A DNA stretch of 64,000 nt from Larix kaempferi (lineage: Eukaryota; Streptophyta; Pinopsida; Pinales; Pinaceae), in the NCBI GenBank assembly GCA_027924585.1, contig BSBM01000608.1, positions 11,940,501 through 12,004,500 on the forward strand, given 5' to 3'. Made by a program: the position numbers and the translations under genes. The first letter of the stretch is position 1; the number at the start of each line of letters is the position of its first letter. Of the stretch, positions 33,393 through 44,481 are shown in pieces. Under the pieces are notes generated by a model that was given only the letters and a program-made list of their open reading frames with translations, searched no databases and was not told the DNA's origin.

Positions 33393-35877
33393 CTAGAACT
33401 GCACAGTGTCAGCTGTGAGCCTTGTTGTTGTTGTTTCCAGCTCCACCAGCTGCGTTGCTATCTCCTCAATTGCGCATTTGTGGTCATCCACTTCTGCTTG
33501 AGGGGTGCCAGGGTTCACCTGAGCTTTTAACTCCTGGTTCTCATGTCGTAACTGGACAATGATAGTCCCCATTTTCTGCACATGTTGAAGCATATCCACC
33601 TCTTTAGTGGACTCTGACACATGGTGATACACCGCCGCAATGGCCCGGTCTACCCACACACTGTCATCCCACATATGGTCCTTCTCTGTGATGAGGCGGT
33701 CCTTCTCTTTCTTTAATTCTTCAATCTCGTGAGCCTTCTCAGCTCGCTCCTTCTTGATTTCTTCCTCAATCTCATCCACAGCCTGCCGTGTTGCAGCGGC
33801 CCATCCCGTCAAATTTGCAATGGCTGCTTGTGCAACTGCCTCGTGCTCCTACAACGTCATTCACTTAACACTGATCTTGTTCATTTTGTCAGCCATTTCT
33901 GGGTTAGCCACCGTCTGCATAGTTGTCAATGCTTGCGCTGGTAATGCATTAACATTGATGGACACCTTCTTCAACTGCCGCAGTAAGGTGTTCATGGCCT
34001 CATCTTCACTCACAATCACAGTCGGGGGAATCTCCACATTCCAGAGCCATGGCTCAGTGCTGATTGTGCTAACTTGCGGTGCTACTACTTCTTCATGTGA
34101 CCTCCACGAAACCATGTCACACACAGAGTCCATACGAGCTGTGAGCACATGGAATCTTTCATCTGTCACCCTTGTCATCTTCTGAGCTGCTATGGTGGAT
34201 GCATCAGCGATTGGTTGTATGAAACGACCCACGTGCGCTTCCGTCGATAGAGGCAGCCCACTGATTGTCACAGGGTCCTGGTGCCCTTTCATTCTATTTT
34301 CTTCTAGGGTGCGGTCACTATCATCATCGGTCAGTGTCTTGATGGATTCTCAGTCTAAGTCATGATGACTGTGCTGGTCCTGCACCGATACACAATCATC
34401 TGGACCTTGCGCCAGTTCCCCAGCCTCAATCTCATCCAAACCCATAGGTTCACGCCATTGCATTGGCTAGTCATTCACGATAGCCTCCAACTCTTCTGTT
34501 GTGACCTTATATGATGTCAGCAACCATTCCTTATCAGGGTCGCGATGAGCTTGGACATAAATTGAATGCAGTTGAATTGCAAATACCATGACCGGCTTAA
34601 ACTGCGTTGCGGTTTCTTCAGACAAACGAGGCACCCTCGTCGCAGCCGTACAGAGCATCTCCTAGTATAAACAGAATAGCAATGTACATTCCTTATTATG
34701 TTCTTGTTCTCGAACAAACTACAGGTTTTTATACTGTGTGCCATGACGCTCTTTCACATCGTCAATCTCCATACCCTGGTATACGTTGGGCTCCTTCGAA
34801 GCCACAAATGTAATCAATAGAAGTAGCCAGCTTTATGTGAACGAGCCCTTACTGGCTTGAATGACCACGGCATCCTCTGCCAACTAATTCAGTAGAAACA
34901 GCGACCAGTTCATCTACACCCCATCCGCACATTACTCAACACACACCACAATGCCCGAATTACACTAATTGGGTCGGCCACCCCGTACCATTTTGCAAGA
35001 AAGTATCTTAGTGTCAGTGAGCACCACCTTATCATTGATGCTACTAGTGCGGTAACCCCATCTATCCTTCTCCAACTTGTATTGCTTAACCAACTACACG
35101 ACCAACTTTTTTTCATTCTCCTTTCCTCAAAAATACTGTGATGGGTCAACCCCATTTTTGGGCAACACAATGATCTCTGCGATCAAGTTCACTGTGATGG
35201 AAATTCATTCATCCAGCCATAAAATACCGCCTGAAAGCATGCGAGAAGCTACTTCACACATTCATTGACCTCCAGCAGCCATCCAAACTGGGGCATATTG
35301 ATAAGGCCTAGTAGGCCTGCTTGTTGCAAACCCCACACCCGATCATGTGGAACCGGCTTACTGCTCAACTACAATCCTGGCTCATAATGGGCTGACGTGA
35401 TCTCCTTGTACGCCACCATGTCATGTTCGTCATATCTCAGATGCATCAACACCGGTGCAATATCAATAGAACACTCCATCCCAGCAGGGAGTGCTGGCAT
35501 CTTCAATGGGTACTTCTGGTTCTGCTGCACCTTCTGGGAAGGTACCTCGGGTAGTCTGGTTTGACTGGGGGGGGACATAACCTAGGATATCAGTGGTTGA
35601 GAGGCCTTCCCATGCGACGGACTCATCAACTCGGCGGCTGGATGGCCCCACTTACCCCGGCAGTGGAGGACTGAAGCTGTCGCTTGCTCTGCATTGATTC
35701 AGACAGCTGACCTCCTTGACGCTTCTTAGCAATTACCGACTCTCCCACGGGCATGTTTGCAATCTCAGCCTCAAGATTGGCATCTCTTGCAGACTCGACT
35801 TCTTCTTCAATAGCAATCCCGGTGAAAGGAGATTCGACTTCACTGCTAATCTCAACTGTTTCTAGCTCTCGTGGCAT
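33393..35877 (-). pseudogene. Coiled-coil accessory ORF inside the element M LTR
   Basis: Read on the minus strand from a Met at 35877: an acidic/Ser-rich lead (VEISSEVESPFTGIAIEEEV), an Ala/Pro-rich stretch, a globular part with LINMPQFGWLLEVNECVK and LMHLRYDEHDMVAYKEI, then YVQAHRDPDKEWLLTSYKV (near 34500). A Leu/Ala part (33861-34292) with TRVTDERFHVLTARMDSV follows, and a strong charged coiled coil (33393-33812) with EIEEEIKKERAEKAHEIEEL. Many frameshifts and stops. The layout (globular, then coiled coil, downstream of integrase) is like the ORFs of element G and relics A/B, but I cannot show sequence homology by eye. Other possibility: an unrelated accessory ORF. Confidence 0.55.
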
Positions 35878-36364
35878 ACCTTACCCAACTTCGCAACTGA
35901 TGGCTTTACTTGAGTAATTGACAGACCTACTCAACACTCAACACTCCACAAGTTCAACGGAACCTTACCCAACTCACAACTACATGCACTAGGCAATAAC
36001 AATGCTGGACACCAATTGAATTCTTGGTGCCTTCCGACCAACTTCGACCCATTCTTATAGCATCCAACCGAATCCTCCGTAATCATCACTAAATCCTACA
36101 TTAACTCAACTGAAATCCCATATTAATGATGCAAATCCGTCGTCGATCCTATCAGCCGATCGGTTGGATCCACCATTAATTCCCATCATTCGAACAAGTG
36201 TCATTAATTAACTGTTTTAACTTTTGGCATTTATTGTTGATTTGACCCGGTCGCAACCCTGCCAGTTTTCAGAGATCGCTCCTAACTTGCGGCACAAACC
36301 TCCCTGCTTCTGCATTCTGTTTGTGTTGGTGCACCTTCCTGCCATAGATCAACCTACACATACA

Positions 36365-36376
36365 TTTTTTTTTTCC
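36365..36376 (-). promoter_or_regulatory. Polypurine tract of element M
   Basis: In element orientation GGAAAAAAAAAA directly abuts the inferred 3' LTR start. This is where plus-strand DNA synthesis is primed in LTR elements. Confidence 0.6.
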
Positions 36377-36384
36377 AATGCGAC

Positions 36385-37560
36385 TCAGGCATCGCGCTGT
36401 TCCAAGCCCGACCGATAGGGATTCAACCTGCTACCATTAATCAACTTTGAGAGCATCGCTCCATCCAACTGTTGCAAATGGACCACTCCTCCTGAAGTAA
36501 TGCTACTAATGCGATATGGACCAAGCCAATGCATCTGCAATTTTCCTGGATGTTTCATAAAATTGCTGCCATACAACAACACCAAGTCACCCTGTTGAAA
36601 TTTTTTGTTTTTTATGTGGCGATCATGCCAAGCCTTCTAGCGATCCTTCTCCACACCCTGGTGGAAACCTGCGATAAAGCAATCTTCCTCCAGCTATACT
36701 AACAGCACTAGATGTCCTTCAATGTTGCTGCTTCATCCATACCGGTCACTACTGCTATGCACAGACTTGGAACGATATACTCCATTGGAATAATCGCTTC
36801 TTGTCCATATACTAGCTTGAATGGTTTTTGTCCCGTCAACCTTTTACATGTGGTGCGATACGCCCACAACATAGTTGGTATTTTTAGATCCCATTCATCA
36901 CAGTTCACATTGCACAGCTTTGTCAGTGCATGTTCCAATATCTTATTGAAGGCTTCCACCATGCCATTTACCTGCGGATGGTATGGCGTACTCTTCTTAT
37001 GCTATATCTGCATCTCCTTCGTCAATGCGCTGATGGTGCGATTAAGAAAGTGGTTTCCCTGATCACTCAACAATATCTTGGGGCAGCCGAAGCGAGTGAT
37101 AATATTGTCAAATAAAAACCGCACAGTCGTGGCTATGGAACAATCAATGAATGGTGCAACTTTTGCCTATCTTGTCAAGTGATCTGTCACTGTGATGATA
37201 TATCTGGCACCAGTGCGTTTACCCAGTGGATTGATTGGTCCCACAAAATCTACTGCCCATTTTTCAAACAGTTGTAGCGTTAACTGAGGCATCAGTGGCA
37301 TCTCATCCCTCCTGGATGGCTTCCTGGTTTTCTGACAAACATCGCAGAACCGCATATAATCTGTCGCATCACTATGTAGGGTCGACCACCAAAGCCCCAT
37401 GCGAAGCACCTTCTTGGCAGTCGGTCAACCGCCGTACTGCCCTTCAACCACGCCTCCATGTGCTTCGGACAAGATCTACATTTGCTCATGTGGAAAGACA
37501 CACCGTCGCAATAGCTCGCCTACACCCAACTTGTATAACTCGCCCTCGATTAGATGGAAA
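36385..37560 (-). pseudogene. Element M integrase
   Basis: Minus-strand order: HHCC-type zinc region (TLHSDATDYMRFCDVCQK; the His part lies just upstream in another frame), then the catalytic core with WAVDFVGPI (first Asp), LSDQGNHF (second Asp) and NGMVEAFNK (Glu), then [18 protein letters not shown], and a C-terminal domain MHWLGPYRISSITSGGVVHLQQL near 36440-36540. The catalytic D-D-E residues are all present, but stops and shifts separate the parts (for example after TDHLTR near 37167 and within the zinc region). It inserts the DNA copy into the host genome. Clear gypsy integrase; no chromodomain seen at the C-terminus. Confidence 0.85.
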
Positions 37561-37639
37561 TATGCAGCCTTGGCCACCAGCTGCTTCTTCTGACTAGTAG
37601 TGAACTCTTCTAGTGTAGTACTGTTACCAGAAATTGAAT

Positions 37640-39043
37640 GATTTCTTAAAAGTAGCGATCAGCTACTTCAACCCTAAACAGTTGCGCATCAGGCAACCCA
37701 TCTTCAATATTAGTTGGCTCCTCTCCTGTGTCAATCCACGATAGATGATCAGGGTCAGAATTCAACCATCCCGGCTTCACAATCACTTCAAAATTGAACT
37801 CTTGAAAGAGAAGTAATCAACGAAATATCTTCCTCCCCAACACAAGTTTATTGACCAGGTATTTCAATGCAGAGTGGTCTGTGAAAATCTTAAAATGTCC
37901 GCCCAATAAGTAGTGTTGGAACTTCTGCAGTGCATAGACCATCTCCAATCCTTCCCTCTCAATAGTGGTGTAGTTCCTTTCGACGAATGACAGCTTCCGA
38001 CTGGCGAAAGCAAAAGGATGATCAAGATCCCCCTCTCCTGGTTGCGCTAGCACCACAACGAGTGTAATTGATGATGCATCAACATGGACATGGAATTCCT
38101 TACTCCAGTCCGGAAATACTAGTATCGGTGTTGAATCCATCTTAGTCTTCAGTTGTTCAAAACTATCCTGACATTCAGTGTTCCTTTGAAATATTGCATC
38201 TTTCTTCAATAGCTTCTCCATAGGGGCGGTAATCGCTGCATATCCCCTGATGAACTTGCGATAATACCCAGTATGTCCCAAAGTCGCCCTCAACTGATTA
38301 ACAGTGGTCGGCAGTGTCAAGCTGAAAATGAGCACAATCTTTGCTGGATTGACTAACAACCCTTGTTTGCACACAATGTGACCCAACAATATCCCAAACG
38401 GTGAGAAAAATATGCACTTCTTCAAATTCAACAATATCTGGTGTTGGCGACAGTGCTCCAGCATCAACCGTAGATTGGCCAGATGATCACAGATCAAACC
38501 ATAAACTGTCCAATCATCCATGTATACCTGCAAGAACTTCTGGATGAAATCCTTGAATGCAGCAACAACAACCCGTGAAAATATTGCAGGTGCATTATTC
38601 AATCCAAACGGTATCATGGTATACTGAAAACATCCCCATTCTATCACAAAAGTCATCTTGTGGTGGTCTTCCTTTGCAATACGGATCTGATGATAGCCTG
38701 AGAACCCATCTGTGAAAGAATACATCTCCTGGCCACCTGCTCCCTCAAGTACTTCATTAGTAAATGGGGTCGGAAAGTGATCATGCAAGCAGGCATCATT
38801 CAACTTCCGCAAATCAACGCAGATGCATACCTCACAAGTCTTCTTGTCCTGTACCACCATAGGACTGATCCATTCTGACTCTTCAACCGGTTCAATTATA
38901 CCAACATCCAACATGTGATCAAGTTCTTCCTTAACCTTCTCCTTATGTCGTGGATTTAGCCGATAAGGTCGCTGCCTAATTGGTTTAGCATTTGGTCTCA
39001 AGGGAATCTTCATCTCACCTAGATCACCCAAAATACCTTTCAT
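37640..39043 (-). pseudogene. Element M reverse transcriptase and RNase H
   Basis: A 408-codon open stretch (37817-39043) starts MKGILGDLGEMKIPLRPNAK. It contains KKTCEVCICVDLRKLN, FTDGFSGYHQI, FQYTMIPFGLNNAPA, the catalytic VYMDDWTVYG (about 38500-38530), LLGHIVCKQGLLV, LGHTGYYRKFI, then RNase H with HVDASS (Asp), FVERNYTTIEREGLEMVYAL (Glu), and TDHSALKYLV (Asp). The last Asp (SDPDHLSW) follows in another frame near 37740. All four RNase H catalytic positions are kept, unlike in element G, and there is no second RNase H. The open stretch ends at a stop at 37817, just after the RNase H core. Upstream it continues the frame of the preceding region after a single stop at 39044. Confidence 0.9.
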
Positions 39044-40196
39044 TTAAGAGAAATTTGTAGGAAAAATGTCTTGGATCTCATGCAACAACTCAATGACCTT
39101 TCCCATCATCTCGTCGTCCCAATAATCTCCAACATTCACGAATTTGGGAGTGGCCTCTGTCCCAATATTGATCTTGCGAAGCTTCAAGGGATGACTGAAT
39201 GGATCAATTAGCACACCAGGTGGAACCACATCGCGACTTCCTTCAGACTCCGGAATATTGACATTCTGTGGATCATCACTATCTTTGGGCCCACCAGTTA
39301 TATTATAACATTCCATTATAGATTTCATCTGACAATGCGTATACAGATCTGTCGAGTACACCACAGGAACAACCTTTAGAAGCACATCATGGATGATCTG
39401 TAGAGCATTATGGACATCCGGGTTGGGATCATCAAAACTGAACGTATGAGTAAAACGTATTGTTATCTCCAACTGAAGTAGTGATTTCTCCCCGTAATTT
39501 AGCTGCAGTATACGATGACCACGACATTTCATCCAGGGTATGGATAAATGCATGGACCCACTCATCTATTGGTCGCAATGCCCATAATGTCTGACACTCC
39601 ATCAAATGGCCTCCAGGATCATTCTGACCATCATATTTCTTTGTGTGGTAAACCTCGCTATCGCTGAAGTGAACCATCATCAATCTTTTGCATTTCAACC
39701 ATCCATTAATTGACGCCTTGTGTGTTTCCCACCAGCGTGCTGGAGCATCCTTCAGTGCTTTGTCCAATGCCACCAATCGCTGGGGTTCTAAAACTTGTTC
39801 CTCGAACTTCGCCAGAAATTTAGACAAACCAGGCAGCCCTTCATATACTGGTAGTGTGACCGTTTCAGTTGTGACATAGCATAGCGATTGCGTGATTAAC
39901 CCACACTTACAGAGCGACACCTCATGCAAGCATTTCTTCCAATGTTCTAACACATCATCAGAGTCAAAATACACAGAGCTCTCACTACGCCATCCCATCT
40001 CACCGTTGGCAGTTGGATGAATATAGTCTTCATAAATGTTGAATGCATGGTCCCATCCACTGGGATCGTCATCCTTTAATGGATCAATGTATCGGTGTCC
40101 TTCAGCAGGATCCAACGGGGCTATGACTCTGAGATCGTGGTTTTCAAAAGTCATCATTCTCTGCCTGAAGTTGATTACCGCTCCACTGTCATTAGC
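39044..40196 (-). pseudogene. Element M pol linker with a capsid-like segment between protease and RT
   Basis: After the protease come MMTFENHDLRVIAPLDPAEG, a Tyr/Asp-rich spacer, then a Gag-capsid-like block at about 39500-39880: LPVYEGLPGLSKFLAKFEEQ, ALKDAPARWWETHKASINGW, KYDGQNDPGGHLMEC, WVHAFIHTLDEMSWSSYTAAK. The ALxxAPARWWxTH and HTLDxM..SWY-type words are those of retrotransposon gag capsids. It is followed by FTHTFSFDDPNPDVHNALQI (frame changed near 39440) and a stretch leading into RT (FVNVGDYWDDEMMGKVIELL). So this pol carries a second capsid-like domain between protease and RT. Role unknown. Confidence 0.6.
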
Positions 40197-40601
40197 CTAT
40201 CCGATCCCCAACAACGAGGGATACGAACTGCTTCCCTCAACCACCTCGATAACATCGAAGTCAGCATAGGTCTTCATGCCCTCAATGTCCACCACCAAAT
40301 GTGGGACTCTCCCAATCGGTGTCACTTTAGCATGATTAGCTAACCAGAGTTGTACAGGAGACCAACTTAATGGGGGGCTCCCCATATTCTTCCATGCCTT
40401 CTTGGTTAAGATGTTGACATTTGAACCAAGATCCAAAATAACTGAATCAAAATCATAGTCCCCAATTTGTATATTCATTCGCATCTCCTTACCTGTCTTC
40501 TGCCGCTGTAAGGATTTTACTGCGGATTCATGCCATCCCCTAGCTGGCAGCTGCAACAGCCCTTCAATATCGACAAGGGCTGGAGGATCTATTTCCAACA
40601 A
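40197..40601 (-). pseudogene. Element M aspartic protease
   Basis: A 134-codon open frame: YDFDSVILDLGSNVNILTKK, then WKNMGSPPLSWSPVQLWLAN, GRVPHLVVDIEGMKTYADFD, YPSLLGIGW. This is the retropepsin layout: catalytic loop, flap region, hydrophobic end LLGI. The catalytic triplet is D-L-G, where the usual form is D-S/T-G. I have seen DLGS-type loops in related plant gypsy proteases, so it may be a family trait rather than decay. It processes the Gag-Pol polyprotein. Confidence 0.8.
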
Positions 40602-41764
40602 TAAATAGCTCTCAAGAAACTTCTACAAGGTTCCATACTGTGCTGATGGACCCACCTCTGAAGTCGCATAAAAAACAGGGGGCATGTCGCAGATGATAGC
40701 TTTACTGTGATCATGTTCCAATGCACGATGTGCCTGAAAGAATGTATCGTGCTCCGACTCAACATCAAATGATACCTTCTTCTTCCCATCCTTTTGAATC
40801 TCCCCTCCTGTTGTTGTGCCTCCCTGTGTAATAACTGCAACAGCTGCATCTTGTAGTCTCGGCTCCGCAGAAATTGTCACAACATTCGCACCCTGATTCT
40901 GATTTGGCACCGAGTTCCCTGGTTGTTTCACATTTTGATTAGCATTTGGAATGGGATGTTGGTTCTGGTTCTGCACCGTTTGATGTACCAGTTGCTGCAC
41001 CTGATTCTGTACTAGCAGAACATTCCCTACCTACCATCATGCAATCAACTCTGGGCAGTTCTCCACTGTATGATCTGTAACAAATCAAAAGGTACATTAC
41101 GTCTGTAGGAGTGGACAATCACGCTGATAGTGTCCCCATACTGCATAGTGATAGCATTGAACACATCCACAACCTCCTCGTCTTCCTCCACGACCAAATC
41201 CTCCACCACATCCACCCCAGAATCCTCCACGGAATCCTCCCTGTTGTTGGTACTGAGGTTGGTTGTATTGTTGCTGCATCGGAGCTGGTTGCATGCCTTG
41301 TGCTTGCTGCGCATATTGCGGTTGTTGAACGTACTGTGATTGTTGTGGAGCCATTTTCATCAAGGCATATTGCGACACGAATTGCTGCTGCGGTACAAAC
41401 TATACCTGCGGTTGAGGTAGCGGGTAGGCTACCTGCGGCTGCAGTTGCGGTTGTTGTATGGCACGTTGGTCATCCTTTACATAGAATGTGTCTTACGTTC
41501 TCTCGTGAAGCAACCCATATGCCCGGAAATATTTGTCATCATGTCCCACCAATTTACAGAAAGTGCAATACAGATTCGTCGGCTTGGTGAACATTTTCTG
41601 CATATATGGACATTCTTCATGGTGGTGCCCAAATACCTAACAAACGTAACACCATGGAAAGCCACCACCATTCAATGGGTTTGGCACTCCTGAAACCAAA
41701 TAGTTGTGGAAGTCAGGGAAATTGTCCTTCATATGCCCTTCAGCTTGACATCATGTGCACCATA
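40602..41764 (-). pseudogene. Element M gag, C-terminal half with zinc knuckles
   Basis: Continues from 63186 across element G. In order: WCT-CQAEGHMKDNFPDF (about 41710-41760), CYVC-VFGHHHEECPYM (about 41610-41660), YCTFCKLVGHDDKYFRAYGL (about 41525-41580), a Gln/Pro-rich stretch (QQSQYVQQPQYAQQAQ), a Gly/Arg-rich stretch (GGFRGGFWGGCGGGFGRGGR), and a last knuckle CYHYAVWGHYQRDCPLL near 41100-41150. Four zinc-knuckle-like motifs is a high number; two have lost a ligand. Then an Asn/Gln-rich linker (about 40870-41000). Stops break the frame repeatedly. Confidence 0.8.
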
Positions 41765-41769
41765 CTTCT
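41765..41769. repeat. Target-site duplication, left copy
   Basis: CTTCT directly before the TG of element G's 5' LTR. The identical five bases follow its 3' LTR at 63181. A perfect five-base duplication is what a gypsy integrase leaves. Confidence 0.95.
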
Positions 41770-41984
41770 TGTTGTTGCAGCAACTTCCCCCCCCCCCAAA
41801 ATTTTGTACATATTGGGGCCCCTCCTTTTAATTTTTAGAAAGGATGCCTTAAGAGGCCATCCCCATCTTTTATCTTTGTTTTTAACAGAAAATATTGCCA
41901 TGAAAGCACTCCAAGTCTGCCATTCAATCTTGTTTCTCAACAGAAAGCTTTTCTACGAAGTCTCCCTGAAGAGTCGCAGAACGG

Positions 41985-43250
41985 TTTGATAAAGCCCCGC
42001 AGTGGCGGAAGCCTTTGTCTAAACTCCCGAAAGAGAACTTAGCAAATTTTGTTGAAGAAGTTGTGGAAGCCATTGGGAAATCCTTCCCGAAACGGCGGAG
42101 TTCTTCGTTCAAACCTTCCGCAAACGTGAAGTGTTTCAGGTTTTCCTCCCGAAAGGCGGAAGCCTTTGTTTAAGCCTTCCGAAACGGAACTTAGAAAATT
42201 TTCCCAAGAAATTGCGGAGCCTCTCAAACTATCTTCACGTAGTTGTGTTTCTTTTGAGTTTTCATCAGAGGGGCGGAAGCCTGTGTTAAAACCTTTCGAA
42301 AAAAGAAGGACTTAGAAACCTTTTGAAAAGTCACGGAGCGTAAGAAGGAAGCTCCGCGGAACCATTCAACATTTGCTCCCGAAACGGCGGGAACCGTTCG
42401 CATAAACACTCCGGAGAAGGTTAGATTTCCCTCTCGTCATTACGAAAATTTTTGGGAAAGTCTCCCGACACTTCGGAGCCTTTCAGGATATCTTCCCGCA
42501 GTTGCAGAAGCCCAATCGCACAAACCGCTCGAAAGGTCTTAAGAAATTGTTATGGAAATATCGCGGAAGTGTTTGAGTTATATTTCCCGAAACGGCGGGC
42601 GCTTTTCGCAAAATCCTCTTGAAACTCGGAAGAGAACTTAGGAACTTTTTTGAAAATTTGCGGAAACCTTCACAGAACTTTCTGAAATCCTGCGGAGGAA
42701 TTCACGAATTCTTTCCGAAACTGTGAAGAGACTTAGAAAGTTTCCTTTTGCAGAGCTCTTGGACTTTCCATCCCGAACCTGCGGAGCCGTTCATTTTATC
42801 CTTCCGAAATGGCGGAAGCAAATCGCGAGAACTGTCCGCAACGTCGGAAGCGAGTGCAGCCGAAACTTAGAGACGTTCTCGATTTCGCGAGGTCCTTTTT
42901 CGGAAGCATTGGCGGAAGTCTTCCGAAACGGCGGAAGCCATTGGCGAAAGTTCCCCACAATTTTGGAAGCCTTCGCGATATCACCCCGAAAAGGGGCCAC
43001 CGAAAGAATCAACCATTCACGTCCTTTGGAGGGGAACTTCGCCAATCTCTCCCGAAACGCCGGAGAAGTTCAGCAGAAGCTTCTACGTTGCACTTTCGAA
43101 CGAATTGAGCTTTGTGAAATGTTTTCTTTCCACGTCGTGGAGGACTTTTGCGGGAGCCAATCGCCTTCACGCCCCTAAACAACGGAAACGCCCACTATAT
43201 CCTTCCGCAACGGCGGATGAGATTCGCGAGTTTGTCCCGCAGGAGGCGGT
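41985..43250 (+). repeat. Array of imperfect palindromes in U3 (5' LTR)
   Basis: Some fifteen to twenty copies of CTTCCGAAACGGCGGAAG-like words, each able to fold on itself, spaced about 40-100 bases in a GC-richer background. Clear ones: CCCGAAACGGCGGGA at 42378-42392, CCCGAAACGGCGGGC near 42586, CTTCCGAAATGGCGGAAG at 42801-42818, CTTCCGAAACGGCGGAAG at 42920-42937. Spacers share GAACTTAG, TTTTGAAA and TTCGCAAA words, so the array grew by duplication. It ends near CTTCCGCAACGGCGG at about 43202. Overlapping small frames on both strands are by-products of the repeat. Confidence 0.85.
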
Positions 43251-43292
43251 CGCATGCAAATCGAGACAACTTGATTTGACGCCGACGTACCG

Positions 43293-44469
43293 GTATTTAA
43301 ACCCTGGTTAATTGCGCCACCCACCAAAATTAAATGCTCGCACGTGTTCGACTTATTTAAATATACGGTGGGGGCTCAAACCGACCCCATTGCTGTTTGT
43401 CGATTGCCAAACCATTATTGGACGCCGTGCGACCGTTCCAACTCAGATTGCTCGACCACATTCACAGCCACCTCAGTCAGCTATCCTCATCGGTGCCAGG
43501 TAGGATCTTAACCATTAAACTTGTTTCTTCCACGCGTTAGATTACTATTGGATTGCCCTTGTCTAAAGACGATTGGTCTAGGTTAGATTTTGACGGGAAA
43601 ATGCTCGTCACAGGTACTTCGCCCATCAAATTACCGTCGAAATCTCTTTTTTTTGTCATATAAAACATAGAAATATCAAAACGTTTTGAACGTCAACCCC
43701 GATGGGTGGATTGTTCTAAGCTCCTACCCTAGCCGCGGGTGTCGCTGTTCTTCGCGTTCGAATTCATGAAGGCCCCGTTTTATTTTTGGGTCCCCAGCTG
43801 AAATCCAAAGCCGTAGTCACCCGGGCTTTACCATAAGCCTCAGTCCCGTCATAGCCTACCCATTTTAAAACTAGAAACAGGCGCCATCGCCCCTGATCAA
43901 ACCATCCGTAGGACGCCCCTTTAAATGTTATGAATAACGACAGCGTTTGGGCTGAAACCCCTCGCTTATGTGTCAACGCAGGAGCTCCTCCCTGGTCTCA
44001 TATTTAAACTTGTTATGTCACCCCGAACTTACTCGCCATTAGCCATTTAAAAAAAACACAGTGACGAAAGATCACCAGTTCTCCTAGAGCTAAACCGAAA
44101 GCAGGTTTCTTCCGCAACACGCTTATCCTCACAGGAGCACTCCAGACCTACCCCTTCAAAGAATTAGGATGGCTAAAATTAATAATTATGTTCCTGTTGA
44201 AATGAAAATCATCATTTCTCCTAGGGCCACCGCGAGAGCGGATTGTTCCGCGACATACCTATCCTCTCGGGAGCATTCCAAATTCATCCCTTTAAAAGAT
44301 TCAAATGTTTTAATTTGTATTTCATGTTGAAATGGTGTATTTTGCTTCCTAAGCATACAACTTCACATTGCTTTTTATCTCATTCACATATTAAAACAAT
44401 GATGCTCTCTGTTAAAATCTCATAGTATGTTGCTCAAGTTCATGATGACTTGTATATGGGTGCTATCAG
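43293..44469 (+). promoter_or_regulatory. Candidate internal promoter and 5' intron for the U3 ORF
   Basis: TATA-like CGGTATTTAAACC (43291-43303) and TTATTTAAATATACGG (43353-43368). Then CAG/GTAGGA at 43497-43505 is a good plant splice donor, and CTATCAG/GG at 44463-44470 lies 13 bases before the ORF's ATG. This would give a 970-base intron in the 5' untranslated part. The same sites exist in the 3' LTR (donor CAG/GTAGTA there). The acceptor's pyrimidine tract is poor. All of this is inference from short motifs. Confidence 0.3.
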
Positions 44470-44481
44470 GGATAAGTCAAG

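Larger units (their letters stand above)
32080..36364 (-). repeat. Element M 3' LTR, inferred, 4,285 bases
   Basis: Boundaries are inferred, because the other LTR is outside the window. On the right, a poly-T run (a GGAAAAAAAAAA purine tract in element orientation) directly precedes TGTATGTGTAGG. On the left, in element orientation, the sequence ends ...GAGTCAACAACA where similarity to the relic A flank resumes. TG...CA rule obeyed. It lies where a 3' LTR should be, just past the integrase. It contains the coiled-coil ORF remains at 33393-35877 and a TATA box at 32622-32631 downstream of that ORF, so the ORF would lie in U3. Confidence 0.6.

Noticed and set aside
42723-43178. Overlapping small ORFs on both strands in the palindrome arrays (also 56749-57518)
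   Set aside because: They arise from the repeated CTTCCGAAACGG words, are open on both strands at once, and have low-complexity translations.
43764-43976. Minus-strand 70-codon frame conserved in both LTRs of G (also 58065-58274)
   Set aside because: Conservation follows from LTR identity; no domain or start context, and differences between copies do not favour the coding frame.
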